Below, in pieces: positions 13,082 to 22,881 of a stretch of DNA of 64,000 nucleotides; the first letter of the stretch is position 1; the number at the start of each line of letters is the position of its first letter. Made by a program: the position numbers and the translations under genes. The stretch covers positions 57,590,977-57,654,976 of the forward strand of contig NC_092497.1 of NCBI RefSeq assembly GCF_047495875.1. Direction: 5' to 3'. A model generated the notes under the pieces. That model searched no databases and was not told where the DNA came from. It saw only the letters and a list, made by a program, of their open reading frames with translations. This DNA comes from Pithys albifrons albifrons (taxonomy: Eukaryota; Chordata; Aves; Passeriformes; Thamnophilidae).

Positions 13082-14937
13082 GGCTGAACACACCTGTTAT
13101 TAATTTTATTTGAAATTCTAAATATTGCAAAATGTATTAAAACCTGGTCATTCCTATGACTCCTAATATTACTTTTATTAAGTATGCACATGGCCAGAGA
13201 ATGTAAATCACCTTGATTAATGAGAAGAAGCAGATGAATATTTTGACTTGTAGCTGCCTTCTCTAAACCCACTTTTGCAATAAAATACCCATTGCCAACT
13301 TGTTAGAGGACAATTTGATGTAATACTATTATAAACTAGTTAAATGAGCTCTGTGTTAGAAGTGGAACCTGTAATAGAGCCAATCTTTCCTCCTGCCTAC
13401 TCTATTATGCTTTTTAGAGGGAGACTGCCTATTGCAGGCAGAGTCTTCATAGCCTCACTGAAAATATTAGTTACGGTCTCCTCTCTAGTGTGAGATTGGA
13501 GTTGGACATATGAGAACAGGCTTTATTGTTCAGACTTGCCTCCAGAAAGGAAAGGTGCTCATAACCATTAATCTTTTCTCTTTCCAGAAGAAAAACCTGT
13601 GAAGTTCTCATGCTGTGACTGTGATGCTCACTCTTTACACCTCACCTCCTAATTCCCTGACACAGAGTTTGACTGGAACACATTCCCAGCACAGCTCTGT
13701 GATATGTCTCTGGCTTTCGACTATCTCTGAAGAGAATGGTACCAGGTTATTGCACTGCAGCCAAGTTCTGTATGTCTTAGAAATCCAAGCTCAAAGAAGA
13801 TTTGACTGAAGGTACCTTTCCAAGGCACCAGGCTGGCAATGTGGTTGCTGTCGATCAGTTGCCATGTCTAGCCTGAAGGCATACCCATTATATATAACTG
13901 TACATATGTACACATGTGTCCTGAGGCTGTGGAAGACCACGTGCCTTTCCTGCAGATTTTTTACTTGGTGAAAGGTACAACATTGCCTTCTTGTACATCA
14001 GTATTCAGGTAAGTTGGAAAGCTTTGGCAATCAGGGAGCAGAACTCAAAAAGAGCGTAAGTCAAACTGTGTCTTGAAAAGGGCTTTAAAGCATACTTTGT
14101 ATTTTAAGAGTATTTTACTCTTTGGAACAAAAAGTGTGCTGAATTGTTGTCAAGCATAAATATGAATAATTTGTGAGTACAAAGAATTGCAAGTGAATTT
14201 GTTGACTCATTGCAGTAGTGAGACAAGTAATAATTTTAGTCAGATTGTAATGAAAATTAAATGTCGTGTCATGTTCCTCCCCTGCTCTCCCAGCAAATTC
14301 ATTATCTGATAAGTCAAAAGGGATAAATAATTTCTTTAAATTTGCATTCTTTTTTTGTCACACAATATGGATTTTTCCTTCATATATACAAAGAAATGAA
14401 ACTGGCTGATAACGAAATCACTGAGCATCCTTAACTCTAAAAAGAACTTTTCAATGCCAGAACATAGACGTGGGTTCTGCACACAAAACAATCTGAATTT
14501 CCTATCAGAACAACAGAACTGAGGTGATCCAAGCACACCCCTTTGGTTCTTTCTCATTTCTGATGGCCTTGAAGCAGGCTTATGCTCTTTGATCCAGTTG
14601 AACAAAATGAGATTATCAGGTTTTCTTGTGCAAATGTTTGTCTATAGAGGCTTTTTCTATTCAGAAGGAAATGAAGAGGTGTGTGTTTGCTTCTTTGTAC
14701 ATCCTCATTCCATCTCCCATGAAAGGAAAGGCAGGATTTAGAACATCTGTACAAGAATGTTTTTATATATTCTAGAATACATTTGACCTGATGCTTCAGT
14801 GATTTAATCTACAGAGAATTTTATGTCTGTAATATTTGTCTACTCCCTTTCTGAAGAGTAACAGGAGAAAGACTGGAAATTGAAAAGGAAATTAAGTGCC
14901 CCATACTGACAGATCCTTTCATAATATCTACTTATGC

Positions 14938-14961
14938 TTTTTTATTATTTATTATTATTAT
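14938..14961. repeat. (TTA)n simple repeat, interrupted
   Basis: The run TTTTTTATTATTT is followed by ATTATTATTATG. It is a short, impure trinucleotide tract with no associated element. Confidence 0.7.
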
Positions 14962-16320
14962 GTGTCAGTCAAGTATTTAACCACATCTTCAGTCCACGTC
15001 AGTTCTAAGGTTGTTGGTACAAGGCCACCCCAAAGCAAGTAATCACTGATTTGTAGTAAACCTAGATCATGACTAATGGTTTTATTGAAGATCTTGAAGT
15101 AGACAAAACACTTCACTTGATGTTCAGCTTGAGAAAGTTTGCTTATGGCTTGAACGAAGATCAAGAAGCAGCAACAAATATTGGAGGGGCTATTACCATT
15201 GTAATAGAGTCATTCAGGCAATCCTATTTAATTTGATTTATTTTATTTTCTGTTATACTTTCTGATACGATTCTTTTTGTTTGGAATCTAATCCATACTT
15301 CATTAAATCTAATGCACTTGCATTTGAATAATTCTGGACACTTTTTGCATTGATATATGTCATTGGGATGTAAGAAGAAGGACTTCAAAAAACTCTCTGG
15401 GTCATCAAGCACAGACCTTTGCTATCACAGCTGAGCACATCTTAGAATCCTGTTCATCAGCTTATCAAACTGTGACTTAAAATGAAGCTTATTTGTTTTC
15501 CTGCATCTATAGGATCTAAATTTGAGTCTTCTGAAGGTCAGAGAGCATGAACTGGAGAATCTTTGCTTTTACTTGATGTGAAACTAGTGCTACACATAAA
15601 ATCACTCTTAGAATATATATGTTTCTACAGATATATATGTAAGATTTGTTTAAGAATTTTAAAGCTAATTTGGAAAATTTGATGTTTTTCTGAATTTCTG
15701 GGATTCTTTATGTGACAGTTTTTTCCTAACATGGAGGGCAGCAGTGGCTTTTCTTTCCCTCTGCTGACTTTTGATTCACTGACACACCTTTCCTCATAGC
15801 AATTTAAAGCACTGCCAACAAAAGATGCTTTGCCATGTGTTGAATCTGTCAAGCTTTTAACTAGTTTCTCCTCAGGTGTCCACTGAAGATGAAGCAGGTT
15901 TTGAACAAATGTGTCTCGGGGACTGCTGGTTAGCTAATTTTTCATCTGAGTTTCCAGCTGCACCAGCAACTTGAGTAAGGAAAAAAGAAGGTGATTTTCA
16001 AGACAAAGTCTCACTGAAATAGAAAAAGCAATGCAGTGTTTGCTATTTGTCTTTTGAGATGAATTTAATCAGTTATCTTCACTTGTTGTTTTGTTATCTC
16101 TGTTTAAGTCACCAGCAGTACAAAGGCAGAGATCTTTTAGGCATATTTTCTTTATACTTTGTAGAAATTTATGCTAAGATTGCTACTTCTGCCATAGGGA
16201 ATTTCTAATTTTGAAACAGTCTTGGGGCAAAAGTAATTCATAATGAGTTGGCAGTGTCTAATAAACTTATAAGTAGTTATGTTTCATTATGAGATAATAA
16301 AGTAATCAAATAATCTGTTT

Positions 16321-16712
16321 CCCATGCTGCCAGTGAGCAGCTGCACAAGAAGCCAGGAGGGAGCATGGCCAGGACAGGTGATCTGAACTGGCCAAAGTGA
16401 TATTCCATACCACAGAACATCATACTCAGTACATAAAGTAGGGGTGCTGATTGCTGCTCAGGGACAGCCTAGGCTTCAGTTGACAGATGGTGAGCAGTTG
16501 TATTGTGCATCAATTTAGTTTCTTGGGTTTTAATTCTGTTATTTTTATTAATTTATTATTTTTTTTACTTCATTTCAAACTGTTCTTATATCAAGCCATT
16601 GGTTTTGCCTTTTCCTAATACCCCTCCCTATGCAGGATTGGTTGGTGAGGGGAAGGGGAATGAGTGAGTGGCTGCATAGTAATTAGCTGCCCACCGCAGT
16701 TTAACCACAACA
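16321..16712 (+). mobile_element. Avian ERVL-type LTR, 3' part, plus orientation
   Basis: I recognise the late-U3, R and U5 part of a widespread avian LTR. In order it shows GCACAAGAAGCCAGGAGGGAG, GGACAGGTGATC..AACTGGCCAAAG, the block ATTCCATACCACA (about 16412-16424), CATACTCAG and the TATA-like AGTACATAAAGTAGGGG (about 16429-16445). Further on come CAAACTGTTCTTATATCAAGCCA (a degraded polyadenylation/R region), AGTGAGTGGCTGCATAGTAATTAG, and the LTR end TTTAACCACAACA at 16712. The 5' portion of U3 is missing or unrecognisable, so the start is approximate. The element is clearly mutated and has no visible internal retroviral sequence next to it. It is either a truncated solo LTR or the remnant of a larger insertion. 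Confidence 0.8.
16429..16445 (+). promoter_or_regulatory. TATA-like promoter element of the 16.4-kb LTR
   Basis: AGTACATAAAGTAGGGG corresponds to the CAGTATATAAAGC position of the related avian LTRs. It lies just downstream of the ATTCCATACCACA block, as in an LTR U3 promoter. The change from TATATAAA to TACATAAA would weaken it. There is no evidence of activity. Confidence 0.5.
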
Positions 16713-18939
16713 CCTACTAATGCTTCCAGGTGCTGCTCTTTCTCAGTATTATTAAATCAACATTTTCTTACAGTGTCCATTAAACTGGCTAAGAAATTCC
16801 TGGAAATAACCTACATAGGATTAAAGTCCTGCTTTGCACTATTGTATCTATGAGTTTTCTTACATGCATCCTGAGATGTGATTTTTTTTTGTTTTACACT
16901 GAAAGTCTTCAGAGGTTTCTTGCTTTGTCATTTGTTTTAAGGTGGACACCTTTTAGTAGGGTAGTCAATTAATTTGGCATTTCAGTTCTTTCATCTCAGA
17001 ATTCTGAAATGTCTAGTGGCTTTCACAAAAGTGAAAGTGTTTGGTTTTTTTCACCTTTGTTTAATTTAAATGTTTGACTTTTCATGTGAATATTAGCAGT
17101 TCAGTAACCAAAAAGTCCTAACTTGTATTCCATGAGGTTATTGACCATGTTGTTTTCTTCATGTTGATACATTTTCATGAAAATCTTGAGTCTTGAAATA
17201 ACAAGATCTCACTGTTTGGAACAGAATTTGGGTACATAGGAAATTTTTCACTACTGCTTCTCAAGCTGTACATCATCTGGACAGTTTGGGTGATTTATTT
17301 CCAGGGCTTCCTATGGCATATTTCACAAGGGCTGAAATTCAGATTTGAAAAGAAACACTTACTTCTCAGACCATTTAATTGATAATTTCTCCTAATGTTT
17401 TGACTTTAATAAAATGTGTGCTTTGTGTTCCCATGAGTTTTACTTTCTTTTTCAGACAAAATACAAGTGTGATTTCTTGTATATCTGAAAATAAGTTAGA
17501 AAAGTAGAAGCAAACAAGTTTCATGGATGCTGAAACACAAAGCTATTAGGAAATCTTTATTTCAATTTGAGTTTCTATTGTGAACCAACAGTTTCTCTCT
17601 CTGAGGTTAAGAAATTTAAAAGAGATCACATCAACCTACCTTTTAGTGGAGGACAATATATCAAACTGAGTTAATGTGTATATGGATAATGTAGCACACT
17701 TTATTCTAGAGAAATCATGAAAATTAGTGGAAATAAGTATAAATTTGAAAAGCAGCTCAGAAATAAGTCAAGTATTTAAATATTTGCATAAGTGTTTCTG
17801 CTAGGCAGGGAAATATATTCTTTTTCTAGTTATCTAACCATTGCTTTTCTAAGCCTTCATAGCTTTCCAAATGGCTCAGATTATGGTTCAGAACATCCTA
17901 AATTAATAATGATAGCAAAAGATATGTTGCACAGATCACTTACAGGTCTAAAGGTAATGATTGCAGTGTGCTACTTCTGGCTTTAAAATATTTAGCATGC
18001 AAATCCCATCTAAAGATATTAAAGGTGTGTATCATTTTGAAGAGTAATGTAAACTGTATAATCAATTCAATAAGATGTTTGTAATAAATTTCCTTAACAA
18101 GCTGAGTGAAAATAGGTTGAATTCACCTGTATGGTACATTTGTGCATTCTTTAGATTTGTAGATATTAGGAGTAAAATTCATTTATATGTAGGTGACAGG
18201 TTACGTGTTTCTGTCACTTATTTCACATTTATGTCTTACTGAACAGTTCCTGATTCTGCCCTCTTTAATGGCTTTGATGGAAACAAGGCTCTTTACTGCT
18301 GTTACTGCATGTGACATACGTCAGAACACAGGACTGGGAGAAACTAGTAGTTTTACAATGCCAGTCCACTTTGATAAAGAGTCCAAGCTGAAATGAATAC
18401 ACTTCTCGAGACTGTCACCTGGAGGCCAGGGAAGCTACAGTAAGTGTGGTTAGGCATTGTCTGGGAATTAACTACCTTGTATACACCTAGTGGTTCTTGA
18501 ACAGTAGTTGTTAATATTCATTTTTGCAGATAAATGGTCAAGACACTTGGCTAATGGTAATTGTTTCTCTTCACAACTTTTAGGACTTGTGTTTCCTGTC
18601 CAGAGATGAGTTAATGCTCAAGCTTTATGGATTGCATAGATGAAGTAGAAAATAGGTTTAAAGTTCAGATGGAGTAAATACCTGAAAACAAATCAAGCTG
18701 GGTAAAATGATAACACTTAGCAGGTTTAGGGTAAGAGAGAGTTCTAAAAGCTAAATAGGCTTAAAGTCCTTTTTGTTTTGAATCCTTATTACATGTAGAA
18801 ATATACAGACAGCATGCTTATTGATGGAGGAGCTATGGGAAAAAGGATTGACTACTCTGTTTTGTTTTGTTATTTAGAGTGAGAAGAGAGGGCATTTTAT
18901 CATCTTAGATTTTCAGTTCAGTTTAAGGTGTATGTGCAT
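16713..18939. other. Unique AT-rich stretch, nothing recognised
   Basis: No gene or repeat is recognised. Short frames at 17792-17986 and 18193-18396 are about 65 codons and show no domain. The base composition matches the surrounding unique DNA. Confidence 0.6.
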
Positions 18940-19050
18940 AGGTTTTGGTAGTGGCAGTGGGGGCTGCATGGTGACCTGTGTGAGGAGAGGCTGAGGCTCT
19001 CCTGTGCCAGACACAGCCAGTTCCACCAACTCCAGCACTCACCACAGGAC
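18940..19050 (+). mobile_element. Fragment of ERV LTR U3 5' end, plus orientation
   Basis: The block beginning AGGTTTTGGTAGTGGCAGTG and running through GTGTGAGGAG, CTCCTGTGCCAGACACAGCC and CCACCAACTCCAG matches the reverse complement of the U3-start region of the 2-kb LTR (about 2950-3060). Shared features there are AAGGTTTTTTGATAGC, TTCTGTGAGAAGC and CCAACAGAGC. Only about 110 bases are recognisable. It points in the opposite direction to the other three copies of this LTR type in the window. Confidence 0.6.
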
Positions 19051-19659
19051 ACAGATCTTAGACTGAAGACATACTTCCACCTCTGTGTCAGGGTCTATAT
19101 GAATTCATTATAATTCCTAGCAAATGAATGCAACACTTATTTTCCTATAATCTTGAAATATCAAAACCTCTCACTGATATGTCAAGAAATGTTTAGGAGT
19201 TTTGTAACTAACATTTCAGTAGAATTAGTGCATATATGAAAAGTTTTCAAAACTATTTGAACTCCATTAACATCTTATCCATCACATCCTAAAATGAAAA
19301 CATTTACTCTACTGTTTTTTATAATATAGCTACCATCCAATACCTATAATGGAATATGACTCTTCTGAGTTGGAAAAAACAATATTCACAGAAAACATGG
19401 CAAGAATAATTAAGGGGAATAAATGTGTTCCTACACTTAATCTCATTTCTCCTAGTGTGGGGCCTTGACAAATTCAGTCAGCCTGGTAGCATTCTCACTC
19501 CATTCTGATTATATTCTTGTAATAAAAAGCACATCAATAATTAAACCATTAATTAAAAAAAATCTTTGAAATGTAGACACATAACCCTTCATAATAGGTT
19601 CTGATATCTACCCACATGTAGCAAATAAAGTACAGGCAGCCATTTAAAGATGGTAAGGC

Positions 19660-20135
19660 CCGTAAAAGAAGTTTTGGTGGGCTGACCTTGGCTGGCTGCC
19701 AGACTCCCACTCAGCCACTCTTGCAGTCCTCCTTCTTATCAGACTGATAGGAGAAATTAAGATGGAAGAGCTCATGGGTAAAGATAAGAACAGGGAGATC
19801 ACTCACCAATTACCATCATGGACAAAACAGACTCAGCTTATGAAAAAGTATTTTATTGCCACTTAAGATAGAGTTGAATTGTGAGGAATAAAATGAGAGA
19901 TATAAAAAAACTTCTCCCCAACGTCTTTTTCTTCAGTTTTCTGATTGTGACACTTCACTGATAATAATGGCAGATATTAAAAGTTTTCAAAGCTGTTTTA
20001 ACTCTACCTGTGTCCTGCCAGTAACATGCTAATAGTAAAACTCCTTCGCTGCTTCATTCCCCAACTCCTCAAGGGACAAGGGTTGTGGTCAAGCCACAAC
20101 AGGTCCTCTCTGCTGCTGCTTCCTCCTCACACTTG
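19660..20135 (-). mobile_element. Degraded ERV LTR, U5/R side, minus orientation
   Basis: The block shares its order of landmarks with the 2-kb LTR. These are a GGGCTGACCTTGGCTGG start (about 19679), GAGCTCATGGGTAAAGATAAGAACAGGGAGATCACTCACC (about 19768-19807), CATGGACAAAACAGACTC (about 19816), TTTTATTGCC (about 19851), an ACTTCTCCCC segment (about 19909) and a GGTCCTCTCTGCTGCTGCTTCC segment (about 20101). The remainder of U3 is missing or has decayed beyond recognition. The open frame at 20026-20220 is a chance frame through this block. Confidence 0.65.
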
Positions 20136-22245
20136 TTTGCTACAGATCACTACCATTGCTCAGTTTGTATTGATTAATCAAGAACACTTAGTACTGGTTC
20201 ACTTTGCTGCTGTCCTTTAGAGTAATGGACAACTAAGATTTGATACCTGGCCCATTGTGGCATTCAGTATTTTGTCATACAAGTATTGGCTTCAAGTAAC
20301 TCTTTAATACTTTCTGTTTTGTCTTGAAACAAGTGGACTTAAAATCATAGTTTGTGTTTCAGTGAAACTGTCCACACTAATATAACTGTAAATATATTGT
20401 TATTTTGCTGGAAAATCCTTTATTTTCAAAGGTTTATAAATTAGTCATTAACACAACTTCTAAGGAAATTTAGTATTCATATCTTGAATGTAGTCATAGA
20501 ATATTACTCCCAAGAAAAAGGGCATTAAAGATCATTCATTAAAGATTTTGAAACCTGCTAAATCATTATTAAAATCTTATGTCTTAAGATGCAAGACTAT
20601 GCTGTATTATGAAGATAACAGAAAAGAAAGGCTAGACATGCATAAATTGAATTTCAAAAAATAACATGCAGTTACAAAATGAGCATCTGGGATTCATTCT
20701 TTTCTCCCCTGACTTGCTGTGTACTTTGCTTGCTCCTCTAGGGACAGATCCTCAGCAGGTGTAAACTGTCATAACTCTGATATCAGCAGATTTATGGGAC
20801 TTTATAGTAGTGAAGGTGTGCTGCTAGTCTGGTTTGAGAGGTCTGTTGTGCTTTCCCTGACATATTCCATTTTCATAGACAATGGACAGGAACTGCTAAG
20901 CCTTCCAGCTCACTTCAGACTAACACTCCTGGCAGTATTCTCTTTTGGTAACACTTTCTCATTAAATACTCATTATATATGTATGGCTTCTAGCACTTCA
21001 AACTTTTTTTTTTTTTACTGTGACTGCGGAATAATACAAAACATTTTATGATTCACACATTGAGTAAACAGCACCAGTACATTAGTGACTCCTTGGGATG
21101 AGTCAGGTGTAAGCACAAGCTGAAAATCTCCATTTGGAATTTTATATTTAGAATTTAAAGATGCCATATAGTTATAGGAAAAAACCCAACCACTTTTGTA
21201 TGCCTTATTCCAAGTTTCTTTTTTTCTTTTTCTGTGTTTTTGTGACTAACCTTGTTTTTACCACTTTGCTCTGTCCAGATGCTGAAAAACAATTTCATAT
21301 TTACTGACTCATGACAATGCCTATTAACTTCTGCATAATCTAGATCTAATCATACAACTGGCTTAGCAAACAAGTGAAGATGACTTTTGGGGTATCTATT
21401 TAGTCCTAAGTGGCTATCTGCTCGAATCTCAGAGCCACAATACTAGATAACTCCTGTCAGGCCCTGCACAGGAGAGGTCCAGATCAAGAATAGCAGGGGT
21501 GTTATAGATCAGGACTCAAATGCATTCACAGAGCTCTGCAGGGAAGTTTGTCTAGCATCTGCTAGTCCATGTCGGGCATTTTTAGCCACTGCTATCAGTC
21601 CCTTACTTGAACAAATACAGTGGAAATTCGCTCCAAGACTCAGACTACCCCTATCAATGCATCAAAGAGAAGAGAAACTTAAATCCAATCGCAAAGGTAA
21701 AGACCTACATTTCAGGAACACAAGCAGAGATCCTTAGGGAAAGGAAGTAAAAAAAATATCTATGGTTTGAATATGCTGTCTATAACTCTTGCAGTTGCAG
21801 TTTTTCCTTCCAGTAATAAGTGAGGTTTAATTTTAAAAGTGAGATTAGGACTGTAGGTGTAAAAAATCCAGGTATGTTTTACATCTTCATTGGTGTCTAC
21901 AGGAATAACATCTGCAAATAGATTTTTAGATACTTTGCCTAATATGTTGCATGTTTCTTGGGGCCCTTTTTCCCCCCCTTTATTCCCCCTCCCCTTCCCC
22001 CCAAATGTAGTCCTTATTTTAACATTCATTGAAAGATGAAATATCTGAGAGGATTACACAATACTGTGTAAAGGACTAAGAAGTTTAGAAGAGAGATTGA
22101 AGTCACAGATGAGGAGAGCTACAGTGTTATATGCATCTTAGTTTGAAAACAAAGAGATGAAGATAACAACTGTCTTTGTTTCACCTCTCTTTGTAAACCA
22201 CACCAGAAGCATTGTGAGCTCTGTTTTGTTCTTTTTTTGAACAGT
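20136..22245. other. Unique stretch with homopolymer and C-rich tract
   Basis: No gene is supported. The 110-codon plus-strand frame at 20719-21051 runs into a T13 tract (21004-21016), has no domain I recognise, and I take it as chance. A stretch at about 21420-21640 is somewhat GC-richer and could be an old repeat that I do not recognise. The C-rich tract near 21972 is listed separately. Confidence 0.6.
21972..22002 (-). other. C-rich tract; candidate G-quadruplex on the minus strand
   Basis: Four C runs lie close together on the plus strand: C7 at 21972-21978, C5 at 21985-21989, C4 at 21991-21994 and C6 at 21997-22002. Read on the minus strand this is four G runs of at least four with loops of 2, 1 and 6 bases, which fits the standard G-quadruplex pattern. 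It lies inside a chance minus-strand frame and about 250 bases from a solo LTR. Confidence 0.6.
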
Positions 22246-22250
22246 GGTCA
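22246..22250. repeat. Target-site duplication GGTCA, left copy
   Basis: GGTCA immediately precedes the LTR start TGTCTTGG and is repeated exactly at 22877-22881 after the LTR end. Confidence 0.85.
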
Positions 22251-22876
22251 TGTCTTGGTTTGAGATAAGCAACTGCCAACCCCCCCAAGCACAGAGAGAA
22301 AAGCCTCCCTCCTAACACCAGGGAAAGGGAGGAAAAGAGAGGGGAAAGAAAAAAAACACTTCAAACTGCATTTATACTAAATCTACATATATTTTTCACA
22401 GAAAGAAAGAGACAATTAGAAGAGAGTACAAATATACACTCACACAAGTCTGCAACAACAAGTTCCCCACCTCAACTTCTTAACGAACACACAAATTCTA
22501 CTGTCCTAACTACACATTACTTAAGAAGAAGCTTATTCCCCAGGGAGACAAACCCAAGCAGAAAGGAGAGACCCAGAACAACACATTTTACTTTCCTGAG
22601 GTACCCTGTGAGCCAGTGGTGGGCCTGGTCCTCTCCATCCCCCCTGGGACAGCATCGTGCGTCCTCCCAAGAGGAGGGCTGAGAAGCAACTGCCTTAACC
22701 ACTCCCATACTGGTTCCTACTTCCCTGGAGATGATGTCATAATGTGGTATGGAATACAAAATTACTGGCTAGAAGAGATCAGCTGTTAGCTCAGCCCAGC
22801 TCAAGTCAGCTGACAGCTTCGGCCTAGTCCACACTTCAGAGCCCAAATCTAGGCCCACCTAGGTGAACCCATAACA
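22251..22876 (-). mobile_element. Solo LTR of an avian ERV, 626 bp, minus orientation
   Basis: The element starts with TGTCTTGGTTTGAGATAAGC and ends with GTGAACCCATAACA, so it has the TG...CA termini of an LTR. It is flanked by an identical 5-bp duplication GGTCA (22246-22250 and 22877-22881). Read on the minus strand, the U3 contains ATTCCATACCACATTATGAC, the same block as in the plus-oriented LTR at 16.4 kb, which fixes the orientation. The minus strand continues through GC-richer leader-like sequence and then a pyrimidine-rich region before the terminus. No internal retroviral sequence flanks it, so it is a solo LTR left by recombination. The minus-strand frame at 22517-22759 is part of the LTR and not a gene. 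A 5-bp duplication fits an ERVL-like element but does not prove the class. Confidence 0.85.
22731..22757 (-). promoter_or_regulatory. LTR U3 block with CRE-like TGACATCA
   Basis: On the minus strand ATTCCATACCACATTATGAC is followed by ATCAT, giving TGACATCA, one base from the consensus CRE (TGACGTCA). The matching block in the 16.4-kb LTR is followed by AACATCATACTCAG. This is a conserved U3 promoter block in these LTRs. Whether it binds ATF/CREB factors here is inference. Confidence 0.45.
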
Positions 22877-22881
22877 GGTCA
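22877..22881. repeat. Target-site duplication GGTCA, right copy
   Basis: Exact match to 22246-22250, directly after the LTR terminus ACCCATAACA. Confidence 0.85.

Larger units (their letters stand above)
3076..16320. other. Long AT-rich unique stretch, no recognised gene
   Basis: About 13 kb without a supported gene. It carries AT-rich simple sequence (about 3355-3440, including a short CATACACATATATATA run), a G/T-rich tract near 8227-8303, an A/G-rich run near 10047-10070, a T14 run at 13068-13081 and a (TTA)n run near 14938-14961. Open frames here are 60-100 codons, hydrophobic or lysine-rich, and match no family I know. Examples are 4481-4925 (two overlapping plus frames), 10690-11154 (two consecutive plus frames) and 15625-15852 (minus). 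Some of this could be conserved regulatory DNA or intron, which cannot be judged from one sequence. Confidence 0.6.

Noticed and set aside
15370..15540. Possible antisense CR1-like 5' block (CTCTCTGGGTCATCAAGC... GATC-rich text)
   Set aside because: A loose resemblance to old CR1-like antisense sequence, but no run of landmarks in the right order. Not reported as a repeat.
22517..22759. 80-codon minus-strand frame
   Set aside because: It lies entirely within the solo LTR 22251-22876, in the GC-richer leader region.
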